A DNA stretch of 64,000 nt from positions 259,313,196 to 259,377,195 of the forward strand of contig OZ010793.1 in assembly GCA_963932465.1 (NCBI GenBank). The letters run 5' to 3'. This DNA comes from Maratus speciosus (Eukaryota > Arthropoda > Arachnida > Araneae > Salticidae). The notes under the pieces were generated by a model, which was given only the letters and a program-made list of their open reading frames with translations, did no database searches and had not been told where the DNA came from. This document shows, one piece after another, positions 33,801 to 45,120 of this stretch (positions are counted from its first letter, which is position 1; every line of letters starts with the position of its first letter). A program made the translations under genes and the position numbers.

Positions 33801-34920
33801 AGGGAATTCTATAACTAAAATAAAACTTCAATGGACTTCATTTTTGGTATTTTGGATAATTTTAATCTTCCAATCCTTACCAACGTGGTATTAGATGATG
33901 GGTCTGGAAAAGGTAGAAAAAACGCCCCCCCCACCTCCCCCGAAGCGGCATTAGGCCCCAAATTGACAATAGGGCAGACCAAGGATGAAAGTTAACTTCA
34001 TGTAAGAGAGGACTATAGGGAAATTGAGAGTGGTAAAAAAAAACCAAACCATTGAATAAGAAAAAATTTGAAGAAAAAGAAAAATGGTAAAAGAACAAGT
34101 GAAGCGTGTGATTAGAGCCAGACAAATGGAGAGGGGCCCGATGGGCCACAGCTGGTCCAAAATGAATGCCCGAGTTGTCAGAATGTGTCAAGAACTTGGA
34201 GAATAGTATCTACAATGAAGAAAAATAATGAGACAAAATACTATGAAAAATACCAATAGCCTGAGGCTAAAAGTAAAATGTTTCACTGGGCGGCGTCCCC
34301 TGGTGGTAGTAAAAATAAAATTGATACGAAAAGATAGGGAAGAGTGAAAAGACTTTATTTTGTGAATTTTATAATTTTTGCACAAACAGTATACTAAAGG
34401 CTTGAAGAAACAAAACTTTAAAGCGCCCTCTTGAGGCGAAGAAGGGAGTTAAAATTAAGAAACATATGTCCATATTCTTTATTCGATTTTAGACACAATT
34501 TTATGTTAGTCTTATAATTTTCCTATGAGTGGAAGATACCGTACCAGAGTACAAAAAAAAAAACCGCCACTAAGTATATTCCTTTAGAATATTTTAACCC
34601 CAGAGGTCTAAAATTAACGGTGGATTGACAAAAGAAAGGCAGATTTAGAAAGGTTATGAGATTACCCTTATTTTAATACGTTACATGAGTGGGGTAAAAT
34701 AATTTTGAAAAACCCTCTTCCCTGAGGCGCGACACTTAAAATCTTGAAAACACATAATTTGCAGTGCAATTTTGTTTTAACAATAGCATTATAATATTAA
34801 GAGATGTGGGACAGATTAGGAGGGCTAAAATAAGAGAAACATTGAAAATCAAAGACAAACTGGCGCCAAATTCACTAGAAAACTTCTATATCAACAACTG
34901 AAACCCGAACTGATGCTTGA
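33801..34920. other. Unassigned sequence, less AT-rich in places
   Basis: Polypyrimidine/polypurine stretches (for example cgccccccccacctcccccg near 33925) and ctgggcggcgtcccctggtg near 34288. No coding motif, despite frames of ~104 codons on the minus strand. Confidence 0.4.
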
Positions 34921-34924
34921 GGGT

Positions 34925-35170
34925 CCTGTCCCTGCCGGCGAAGACACTCACGAGCTAATGCTAATTGGGGAGGGATTTTTCTAATATCTTGTTTGCATTT
35001 CGACATTTTTAAATAATTTTTTTTTTGCATTGAATACCCGAGGTCCATCTCTACAGCGCACCTTTTTCACTTTTTCGATTTTGGTCACAGATATTTTTAA
35101 TAAAGTTACATTCACTTTCAAAACCAGTTCTGAAAATGAAAGTGTCATTCTAATAATGTCTTGCAAATAG
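34925..35170. mobile_element. Fragment of the 42.3-kb hairpin element family
   Basis: Shares cgagctaatgctaat, tttttgcattg(g/a)ata, cgaggtccatct and the aaccagttctgaaaatgaaa loop region with 42290-42705. Confidence 0.55.
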
Positions 35171-35199
35171 CGGTTGAAGAAAAAATCATCTTAGTAAGG

Positions 35200-35640
35200 G
35201 TGTACTCAAATCCAAACTGCTTATTTTCTGACTCATTTTACAATTCATTTTTGCTCTCAAAGGCTTCCAATTGGTACGTTTTCTTACTCAGAAACTATAT
35301 AATGTACCGTAATGGTTGATTTTTTGATAGAGGCAGAATATATTTTTTAAAAATGCTGTTAAAGTGGGCATTTTGAACCGAATTTCTCGAAGCGGATTGT
35401 GTTGGAAAAATCATTGTATTAAGGATGCACTCAAATCCAAACTGCTTATTTTCTGACTCATTTTTAAATTAATTTTTGCTCTCAAATGAATTTAATTGGT
35501 AGATTCGCTTATTCAGAAACTATATAATCTATCGTAATGATCGATTTTTTGATAGAGGCGGAATATATTTCAAAAAATGATGACAAAGTGGGCATTTTGA
35601 ACGGAATTTCCCGAAGCGATTGTGTTAGAAACGAAAAATA
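35200..35640. repeat. Tandem dimer of the GGCTGTTCTCAAAT-family MITE
   Basis: Two ~205-220 bp direct units, each starting ctcaaatccaaactgcttat and ending aaagtgggcattttgaac then ggaatttc. The second unit is preceded by ttaaggatgca, like the TTAA-adjacent end of 27717. Confidence 0.65.
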
Positions 35641-35984
35641 TTGTCCTTCTAAGAAAATAATTTTTTATATATCAAGTTTTAATTAATTGAACGAAAAATA
35701 AAAATACAGGTCGCTTATAAATCTCTTCAAAAATCGCGTCAGCAAGTTTCATATTTTTTTTTATTAAAAATGAATCTGGAGTTATGCCTGAAAATTTCGA
35801 GTTGTTGAGCATGGAAAAGTATTTTTTTGAATACCACCCTAACATGATTCTGCTAAAACTAGCCATTATATAAAAATGAAATAAAAACTTGTCAAAAGCG
35901 GCCAGACAAAATTGTTAAAGTGGGTTTATCTCTAATCATGATTTAGTTTTTGTTTGTGAAATTAGTATACCTGACTTCGAAATC

Positions 35985-36260
35985 TACCTCCGCCTGTAGG
36001 CCGGGCCGGCAGGGATTTTTTATTTTTTCGCAACAGTTATAAAGAGAAAATAAAGAAATACATTAGACAAATTTTGAAGATTTCACAAAAATCCAAACTA
36101 ATAAACACCCGGCCCGGCCGCGGGCCGAGATCGGGCCGCGCATCTATTTTCATTCACGGCAATCGGGCCTGGCCTAGCCTACTCTTTACGGGCCGGGCCT
36201 TACTTTTTCCCTGAAGTTTCGGGTCGGGCCGGCCCTAACTTATTTTGTCTGCACACACCC
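35985..36260. repeat. GGGCCGGGCC-rich array 1
   Basis: Degenerate ggccgggcc units on both strands separated by T/A-rich spacers, for example tagcctactctttacgggcc; strikingly GC-rich against the AT-rich surroundings. Confidence 0.7.
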
Positions 36261-36951
36261 GGGTACTGGTTTCATTCCTAATCTTCATGGCCCAAAATTT
36301 TCATTCCTAGTTTTCACCCAGCCCGTATGAAAATCATTGTCTCGGCGTGGCCTGGTCCATTCAAATGTCAGTAAAATTAGGCTTGGCACAAATTTTTTGT
36401 CAAAAAATGCATACATTTTTAAATCGCCATTATCCTACAATTAAACATTCAAATTCATTCTTTTTAAAGAGTAGTAGATTTCTACGCTTATTAAAATACA
36501 GTTAAATTAAAATATAGTAAAACGTGTGAAAAAGAACCTGTCTATGACGGACTCTCGTTTTAAACTGAAAAACGTGTTGATCCATGCAAAATTAATATAC
36601 TACTACGTAAGAAAATAATATGTAATGCATTTACACTTGCTAAGAAGGGAACTTGTGTATAACGCATTTCTTTTTCCTTTTCTATGCAATTCAGTCTTAG
36701 ATTTTACTGTATAGCATTTTTCAGATATTTAACGCTTCAATACATGGAATATGGATTAACAATATTAATGATAACTGAAACATTTACATACAAGAAATAG
36801 AGATTCATTAAAAAAATAAATATCGCACCCTGCGGCACTTCTATAAAAATGAAGATTATAAACATGAAAAGAAAAGTTAAGATAAATATTTTTGGCTTGA
36901 ACTCCTCGTACGAGACAAATTTTTAACCAAATCGACGTAAAAATCAATGTT
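36261..36951. other. AT-rich spacer between GC arrays
   Basis: Contains aacctgtctatgacggact (36535) and acttgtgtataacgc (36650), old copies of an 'aacctgt..ta.acgga' repeat also at 59395, 59470 and 62030. No genes. Confidence 0.45.
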
Positions 36952-37177
36952 TTGTAGAAATTCCCTCGGGCCGTGGCGGGATCGGGCCGAGATTTTAACT
37001 TTTATACCGGGCTGGGCCGGGCCAATAATTTTTTGCTACGGGCCGGGCTCGGGCCGAACTTTTAACTTTTTTACCGGGCCGGGCCAATATTTTTTTTTGT
37101 ACGGGCCGGACCGAATTTTTTTTTCTCTGAGTCAGGCCGGGCCCGGGCCTGGAAATGTCGGCCCGTGCAGACCTCTA
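36952..37177. mobile_element. GGGCCGGGCC-rich repeat with hAT-like right tip
   Basis: The right end, reversed, reads TAGAGGTCTGCACGGGCCGA; the left end is TAGAAATTCCCTCGGGCCG. Between are four units of acgggccggg..ccgaa(c)ttttaacttt. A related copy lies at 51120-51236, with right tip TAGAGGCCTGCACGGGTCG. No 8-bp duplication was found. Confidence 0.5.
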
Positions 37178-38392
37178 CTACAAGTCTTTTCTTTTATGTA
37201 CAGTTTGGCCGAATATTCGGTTTCATTTTTGTTTTCAGCCCAAAATCTTAGTTTCGGCGAAAGTACTGGCGAATATTCGATATTACTATAACTGCCCTTC
37301 CCTAGCCTGCCCCAAACGGCATTCCCATCTATTGAGCCGCACATAGTATGTATTCACATACAAGGGGATAAACTTAGAAGGTATTACTAATCGTTATTTT
37401 TAAATTAAATTATTTTTTAATAATTTTTTATGTTTATAGCACCTTATATTGAATTATTTTTGTTTCAATCAAATTATTTTTTAATTAATAATTATGTACT
37501 GTTTCTACTCAAAACATTATTCAGATAACATGCATATATGTATGTTTATGTTAATTACTTTGAATTTATTTTTAAAACAGTTTCGCTTTCGTTTTCGGTC
37601 GAAACTAGGAAGGTAAACGAAATTCGGTTTCTGTCGAACACTATTTTTATGTTTGTAAATGAGCAGAATTTTTCGCATTATTTAACGTTAAAAAATATTT
37701 CTTTGAGAACCGCTTTAAGGATTTACCACGTAATCATAACTTATGAATTTCAGAAAATCGAGTTTTATTTTAGCGGCTTTATCCACGAAAAACTTCTTTA
37801 TGTGGCCAAAATCTGGAATAGACGATTCTATGTTAGTAAAAAAAAAAAAAAAAAAAATACAATAAGCATTATATTATAATTATAACATAAAATTTAAACT
37901 AATAAAAATTTTCTCAAAATTGCATTTTTAAATTGTTGACTACGACACGATTACTTTAATAATAATGAATTGTTTTACTTTTGTCAGCTTTTTTTCTTAT
38001 ATAATTATGCAGTGCATTAAGGACTTTTTTTTTATCATCATAAATCAGTATTTTTCTACGGTAAAAGTTGAATACCCTCTTCAAATAATCAGCATTAAAA
38101 AAAAATTAAAAAAAAAATTAAAAAAAAAAAGGTTTTCGTAATTTCCACTCTTTGTCCCGTCTAGTCACTAAAATAAGTCATATTTAATTAAAAATTACTG
38201 TATATTTTAATTTCAGATAAGCTAAATTTAAACTACAATGTTCGCCGCAACTCACACGCACAAAAAACGCACCAGAAAAGAGGCAATAATTTCAAATATA
38301 TTTACATTTTTCAAAAGTAATATGTATCAAAATTATATTTAAGCATTGTATTACAAAATAAAAAACAAAGTCAAAGAAAATAGAAATACTTG
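37178..38392. other. AT-rich, nothing recognised
   Basis: Poly-A tracts near 37838 and 38100. A 113-codon plus frame at 37538-37879 shows no family motif and ends in a poly-A run. Confidence 0.45.
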
Positions 38393-38765
38393 AGGGGGCT
38401 CGTCACTCAACTTCCAAATTCTCCTCCGTAATGCTAAGTCTATAAACTTTTGATGCATTCGTATATTTAAAATATCTTCTCGGAAAATTCACATTTTTAA
38501 CATCTTTTTTTCTGTGAATTCTTCTTAAAATTTTAACACTTGACACACTCGTAATATTTTAACACTTCATATAAAATTAAGTCTATACCTTAGAAATATC
38601 TTGAGAACTAAGAAAAAAAAAGAAACTTTTAGGAAGTGTACACAAAAAATAGAAGTTAAAAATATTAATTTCCCGAGGAGATATTTCAAATATATGAATC
38701 TATCCAATGTCCATAGACTTTACATTAGTGAGGAGAAATCGGAAGCTGGGTGACCAACCCCATTA
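38393..38765. mobile_element. Hairpin (foldback) element, ~370 bp
   Basis: Left arm (acttccaaattctcctccgt, aagtctataaacttttgatg, atatttaaaatatcttctcgg) and right arm (ccgaggagatatttcaaata, ccatagactttacattagtg, aggagaaatcggaagc) are inverted relatives over ~150 bp with diverged centre. No ORF. Confidence 0.7.
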
Positions 38766-39484
38766 ATTGCTTAATGTGAAAAAAAAAAATTAAAAGAAGA
38801 AGAAGAATCTTGTGTCGTGCGTTAATTAGTATTTCATGGGAAAATACCTCCAGCAGAAAGATATTGAGCACCAGAAATCTCAGAATACAGTATAATCAAT
38901 AAAAAGTGTCACATCTGGTATTACTACAGAAACCATTGGGTGTCTATAGAACCCATTATCTAGTTAACTCGAAACCCCGCAGAAATGGTAATTTGTCTTC
39001 TTAGGAACAAGATCCCATCCCACGTTATTGACTAACAGCATTGAAAACTGAACACAAACTGCACTTCTCTTTACTTATATTCACCCATTCTTTTGTAAAA
39101 CATCTTTTACAGTTTTAGTGGTTTGTCTATTTATTTTCATTACATGTGTATTTTTCAATTTATAAATCGAGGTAGTGTTTGAAGTTTAAAGCGGTTAAGC
39201 AGATCCGGTTTAAAAAAAAACGTTTTTAGATATTGGCATTTTCGGATGCTAAAAGTATAATCGAATTTTTAAATATATATGAAAAATTAACGTTTTCTTC
39301 TTTCGAAAGTAAAATTTACATAAGTTTCCATTGCAAAATCTTGTGAAGAATTAGTCTTGACGGTCTAACACTTATATTATCATTAGGAAACTATGGAATG
39401 CTCCACTTTAGTAGAACAAGAGTATCAATTTATGTGTCTGTATGTAAGTATGTGTGTGCGTGTCTGTGGGGGGAGGGGGGGAGG
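38766..39484. other. AT-rich spacer
   Basis: No coding motif. A (GT)n-like tgtgtctgtatgtaagtatg tract near 39430 and a short G run near 39470 precede the satellite. Confidence 0.45.
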
Positions 39485-41070
39485 TTGCTATTACAAAAAC
39501 ACGATAATAGTTTTTTGAAAGTTATTTTTACAGAGGCACTTGAAAAGTCTGACCAAGTGACCAAGGGCACCATGATTACAAAAACACGATATTAGATTTT
39601 TAGAAGTTATTTTTACAGAGGCGCTTAAAAAATCTGACCAAGAATGGCGTGATGACAAAAGCACGATAGTAATTTTTTGAAAGTTATTTATACAGAGGCG
39701 TTGAAAAAAAATTTGACCAAGGGCGCCATGACTACTAAAACAAGACATTAGTTTTTAGAAATTTATTTTTGCACAGGTGCTGAAAAAAAAAAATTGACCA
39801 AGGGCGTCATGATTACAAAAACACGATGTTAGTTTTTTTAAAGTTATTTTTAGAGAGGCGCTGAAGAAATCTGACCAAGGGCACCACCATAATTTCAAAA
39901 ACACGATTTAGTTTTTTGAAATTTATTTTTACAGAAGTGCTGAAAAAAAATCTAACCAAGGACGCCTTGATTACAAAAACACGATATAGTTTTCTGAAAA
40001 GCAGTTTTACAGAGGCGCTGAAAAAAATCTGACCAAGGGCGCATGATTAGAAAAACACGATAATAGCTTTTTGAAAGGCATTTTTACAGAGGCGCTGAAA
40101 AATATCTGACCAAGGGCGCCATGATTACAAAAACACGATATAGTTTTCTGAAAAGCAGTTTTACAGAGGCGCTGAAAAAAAATCTGACCAAGGGCGCATG
40201 ATTAGAAAAACACGATAATAGCTTTTTGAAAGGCATTTTTACAGAGGCGCTGAAAAATATCTGACCAAGGGCGCCATGATTACAAAAACACGATATAGTT
40301 TTCTGAAAAGCAGTTTTACAGAGGGGCTGAAAAAAAATCTGACCAAGGGCGCATGATTAGAAAAACACGATAATAGCTTTTTGAAAGGCATTTTTACAGA
40401 GGCGCTGAAAAATATCTGACCAAGGGCGCCATGATTAGAAAAACACGATGTATACTTTTTTGAAAGTTATTTTTACAGAGGCGCTGAAGAAATCTGACCA
40501 AGGGCACCATAATTTCAAAAACACGATTTAGTTTTTTGAAATTTATTTTTACAGAGTTGCCGAAAAAAAATCTGACCAAGGGCGTCATGATTACAAAAAC
40601 ACGATAATAGCTTTTTGAAACGCATCTTTACAGAGGCGCTGAAAAATATCTGACCAAGGGCGCCATGATTACAAAAACACGATATTAGTTATTTTTTTAC
40701 CTTATTTTAACTGAGGCGCTGAAAAAATCTGACCAAGGACGCCATGATTACAAAAACACGATATAGTTTTCTGAAAAGCAGGTTTACAGAGGCGCTGAAA
40801 AAAATCTGATCAAGGGCGCATGATTAGAAAAAACACGATAATAGCTTTTTGAAAGGCATTTTTACAGAGGCGCTGAAAAATATCTGACCAAGGGCGCATG
40901 ATTAGAAAAACACGATAATAACTTTTTGAAAGGCATTTTTAAAGAGGCACTGAAAAATATCTGACCAAGGGCGCCATGATTACAAAAACACGATATTAGT
41001 TTTTTGAAAGTTATTTTTACAGAAACGCTTTAAAAAATCAGAACAAGGGCGTCATGATTACCAAAGCCGC
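39485..41070. repeat. Satellite, ~78-bp units with a higher-order dimer
   Basis: About 20 units: gattacaaaaacacgatatt, agttttttgaaagttatt, tttacagaggcgctgaaaaa, atctgaccaagggcgccat. Between about 39970 and 40435 a two-unit block (gattagaaaaacacgataat.. paired with gattacaaaaacacgatata..) repeats three times almost identically, a higher-order repeat. Minus frames of 64-85 codons are repeat readings. Confidence 0.9.
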
Positions 41071-41640
41071 CTCTGACAATGGGACCAAATGAAATAAAAA
41101 TAAAAATATGCTGTCTTAAATTGTCATTCCCTTTTTATTCTTGTCTTTTGTACTTTTACAAAAAGCAGAAATATCAAACTACCGGGCAGCAACCCCGGGC
41201 GCTTAATATTTGACCGAAAATATGCTAAATACGTTATTAATACTAATATTAATTTATGTGGAAGTTACTATTCTTCGGGGTACTGAATAAAATCTGGACC
41301 AGGGCGCCATGACTATCAAATTCTCTGCCAATGAATCCATTTAAAATGAGAATATGTTTCTTATACAGTGTTTCGTCGCTTATACTTGCACAAAAGACAG
41401 AAATACAAAAATACCTGACAACACCAGGGTCGCTAAATACTTAGACGCAGAAAATATGCAAACATATTAGACGCAGACTTATTAGAAGCATTCTTAGAGC
41501 AGAACTTATTTAGGCGTATATCTAAATAAGTTAATACTTAATATTATTTTTCTTAGAATTTATCTTTAGTACAAGCTTTGAAACAAAGTCTGGTCCAGGA
41601 TACCATGTGTAATAATGGCATATCTGATTGTCGATAACTT
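41071..41640. repeat. Diverged extension of the 78-bp satellite
   Basis: Phrases such as aatctggaccagggcgccat (41290) and agtctggtccaggataccat (41588) are satellite-like but separated by ~300 bp of other sequence, suggesting an older, longer parent unit. Confidence 0.5.
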
Positions 41641-42289
41641 CTGTTATCTCGAAATTGGGTTATCTAATTGTCTTTGATCACACATAGTTTGCTTATGCGA
41701 TACTTTAAAAAATAAAAAGCATTACTTTTTAATTTTCCAAATGAAAATTTTATGCCTTTCAGAATACACAACTTTAAGCGTGCTTAAGAAAAAAAAAAAA
41801 AAAAAAAAAAAAAAAAGACGATGGGCGCACCGGGCATTTGCCTCGTTGCCCGGTGGGCCAGTACGACCCTGGATAAGTGTTTGCAAAAAAGAAATACACG
41901 AATACGACTTCCACATTTGGCTGACTAATTATTTTAGGAGGTGTCACGTACAGTGAAAAGAACTACCCATAGCTAGAAGGCGTAAAGAAATCATATAGAA
42001 AAGAGACACTTGTGTGAACTTTAAAAAATCCTAAACCCATAGCACATAGATCACTCTCAATTCATGAAAACATCCTTAAGTGAATTAATTGTCGAAATAA
42101 GTAATTGGAAATAAGACTAATGCCACGTTAGAACTAACGAATCGGTCCTTTTTACCTTCCATATTGAGAACATGTGTTACGACATGTACTTAACGAAAGA
42201 TAATTGTTTCTGGAGACATAAGCCAAGTGAGCTATGTTGCTAATTTTCTTGAAATTAATAATAAAAAAAAAAGTTAAAACTAATGTTAA

Positions 42290-42705
42290 GAGGCTACTTC
42301 AGTCAAGTGAAAAGACTCGTTCGCTAATGCTAATCCTATGGAAGAAATTTATAACGATATCTTCGTTACATTTAAATATTTTTAAATGATTTTTTTTTGC
42401 ATTGGATAGCTGAGATCGATCTGTACAAAGGCCGTTTTTTAATTCTTCGATTTTGTTTACAGATAATTTTAACGAGGACGCTTTCCTTTTCGGAACCGGT
42501 TTCGAAACTGAAAGCATGCTCATAAAAAAAATCTGTAATAAAAATCGAACAAGTAAAAAACGGCCTGCATACAGATCGATCTCAGCTATCCAATGCAAAA
42601 AAAAATCCTTTAAAAATATTGAAATGTAACCAAGATATCGTTATAAATTTCTTCCATAGGATTAGAATTAGCGAACGGGTCTTTTCATTTGACTGAAGTA
42701 GCCTC
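42290..42705. mobile_element. TTAA-flanked hairpin element (416 bp)
   Basis: TTAA at 42286-42289 and 42706-42709. The arms start GAGGCTACTTCAGTCAAGTG and, reversed, GAGGCTACTTCAGTCAAATG, and stay paired for ~180 bp each around a ~65-bp loop. Fragments of the family lie at 32556-32650 and 34925-35170. Confidence 0.8.
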
Positions 42706-45120
42706 TTAAGATGGTTCTCAAATGACCTGCTCGCGAAATTTTCTGACACAGTTCCTGGCTCATTTATAACCCGTTTACTTTAATTTGTTGCTTAGTTACG
42801 AGAAGTTTAAAAAGTATGCACCCTCACCCCCTTTTCAGTAAAGGTGATTAACGCGGGTGGTCTATTGGTATATGTCATTAGCATACCTGTTTGTGGTTTC
42901 CGGAATCTGTCTTCCCTTCTTGGTGAATACAACACCCCCCCCCCCCCCTTTCCCCCGAATGAAATCCGAAGAAATCATATGCTGTTTGAAAAATAATGAT
43001 TATCATTTCAAAGTGTCAAAGCGTACTTGATGGATATTCAAATTGTATTTTTTCATGATGAATATGTTATTGATTTGAGTTAGTGGAATAGAAACCTTCA
43101 ATAGTGTAGTCAAAACGAATACTTTCATAAAAATACCGAATTATGTTTAATCTTTATTAAATAATAAATAATAATACTAATAACTGTAAATCCTAAATAC
43201 TTGAAATGAGTGTAATAAAAAATTCAAAATTTAAAAATTTAAGAATTTAGTTTAAATTCGAGTAAGTTTAACTGTGTACAGCATTGAATTTCATCAAAAT
43301 TTACTTAAAGCATTTTCAGGTTTAATATTTTTATGTGAATTTTTCATGCATATCTATTTTAAAAGTGAAATATCAAAAGAGAAATAACAATATTAATTTT
43401 AATGTAATACTTTTTTATTGTTTGAACAATTCGTACACACATATGGAAAGATATGAGCTAAAATAGGTTTGCAGTGAATATAAATTTATAAACTCTTTGT
43501 TAAATTTCAAAATGTATATTATTCAAAATAAAAACTTTATATAAGATATTTAAATTGTAATTATTTGTTTAAAATTTTAAATTAGTGGTTAAGTTCCTAA
43601 AACTTTGTTTCAAACTAAATTTTTAAAGTATATAAAAAACATTAAAAAATATTCATTTTTATAAGCAAAACACATTATTATATCTTTATAAATTATACAT
43701 TATAATTCACAAGAACATACAAGAACAACTAAACTGTGGTTTATATACAATTAGAGAATATTTTCACTTGAACGATAAAAAAACGCATTATTTCATCAAA
43801 TGTGTCCCTTAAAATTTAGGGCTTAGAATAATGCTTACATCGCATAACAAAATAAGAAAAATAATATAAAATAAATAATACAGAGTTTTACGAATACTAA
43901 TTTCAGGCACATTTCCTTTGAAAGAGACAAAAAAGTTCAAAATTTCGATTGTAAATTTCTATTACCATGCTTTTTTTATATGATAACCTCGGGAATTACA
44001 CACTAACGTTTATAATTAAGTTATCTCAATAAATATAGGTGAATTTTACAAAATGTTTCAAATAAAAATAAATAAAATGTAAGCAAAATGTTAGTTTCGT
44101 GAATCCTCGTTTTTAGTAAAATAAAATAATTAGTAAAATAGGTTTGTGAATTTTATTTATAGAACTACATATAATTGTGTTCGGGCTATTCAAAAATTCA
44201 TAAATTATTACTTAATTTTTGCAAAATCTCTTTTAACGAATAATTTTACTGAATTAATTTATTTTATTGAAACACAAACACAAGAGAAGTAATAGCCTGG
44301 CACAAGGTGCCGAAAATGGTAGACACTTTATTTTTAATCACAGGCGGCGTTAGTTAGAGCTACCAATTCAAGACCTTTAGTAGAAAACTTAATAAATGGT
44401 TTAACAAGTCGTCAAATAAAAATATAAATAAATAAATAAATAAAATAAAATTTATATATACGTGATTTGATAATTTCATTTACATACATTGAAATAAATC
44501 TTACTACGTTTCTCTGAAACAAACAAACAAATTTAACATTATATTATTATGAAAGGGTACAATATATGATTTAATAACGATTAACAGTACTCATCCAAAA
44601 TATAGCCGCTCGTATATCATGTTGTCTCTTTTATTTCAAACTTTTTTGCATTACTTTTAGTATTATTTATTCCATAACGAATGAAAGTATCTGAAAATGA
44701 CCATTTAAATTCATCATAAAAAAGTAATGCAATTTATTAAAAGTATATTTAAATATACACTTAAACATACAATTTTAGATACACATGTTTTAATTTCTTT
44801 AAGGTTGTTAAACTTAATTCTAGATTTTTCTCTAAAATATATATTAATTAAGACAGATAACACGGAGGATAAATTATCAAAGAAACTGAGAAGCAATAAA
44901 GAATATGACATGCTCTTTTGCTTAAAGTATCTAAATTTTTTTAACAAATGAAAAGTAGGATTTTCTGGCTTTGTTTGTCTATATCCAATTGATAATATCC
45001 TTATAACTACTTTCTTTGTGCTAAAATTTATTTTGTACTAAAATAATTTAAAATGAAATTTTCTGTTTCATTCATTTTTTGATATAGCAAATTAGATTGG
45101 ATAGCAAGTTAGATTAGACT
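42706..45120. other. AT-rich, mostly unassigned
   Basis: 42706-42880 begins ttaagatggttctcaaatga and is a truncated relative of the MITE at 27717. A poly-C run is at 42931-42949. From 43000 to 45120 the sequence is AT-rich without motifs; the frame pair at 44714-44951 has no recognisable product. Confidence 0.45.

Larger units (their letters stand above)
29157..41871. mobile_element. hAT-like element 2, 12,715 bp, with exact 8-bp duplication
   Basis: The left tip and reversed right tip share a perfect 15 bp, CAGGGTCGTACTGGC, after which both are GC-richer and diverge. The 8 bp immediately outside are identical: GATAAGTG at 29149-29156 and 41872-41879. CAG tips plus 8-bp duplications are typical hAT features. 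No hAT transposase is recognisable. The interior holds a Tc1 element 98 bp from the left end, a 306-bp satellite, GGGCC arrays, hairpin elements and a 78-bp satellite. Confidence 0.8.

Noticed and set aside
36947..37344. Overlapping ORFs with Gly/Pro-rich peptides
   Set aside because: They translate the GGGCCGGGCC array; repeat artefact.
39485..41070. CRISPR-like array
   Set aside because: Regular spacing, but there are no unique spacers, no cas genes, and the context is eukaryotic; this is satellite DNA.
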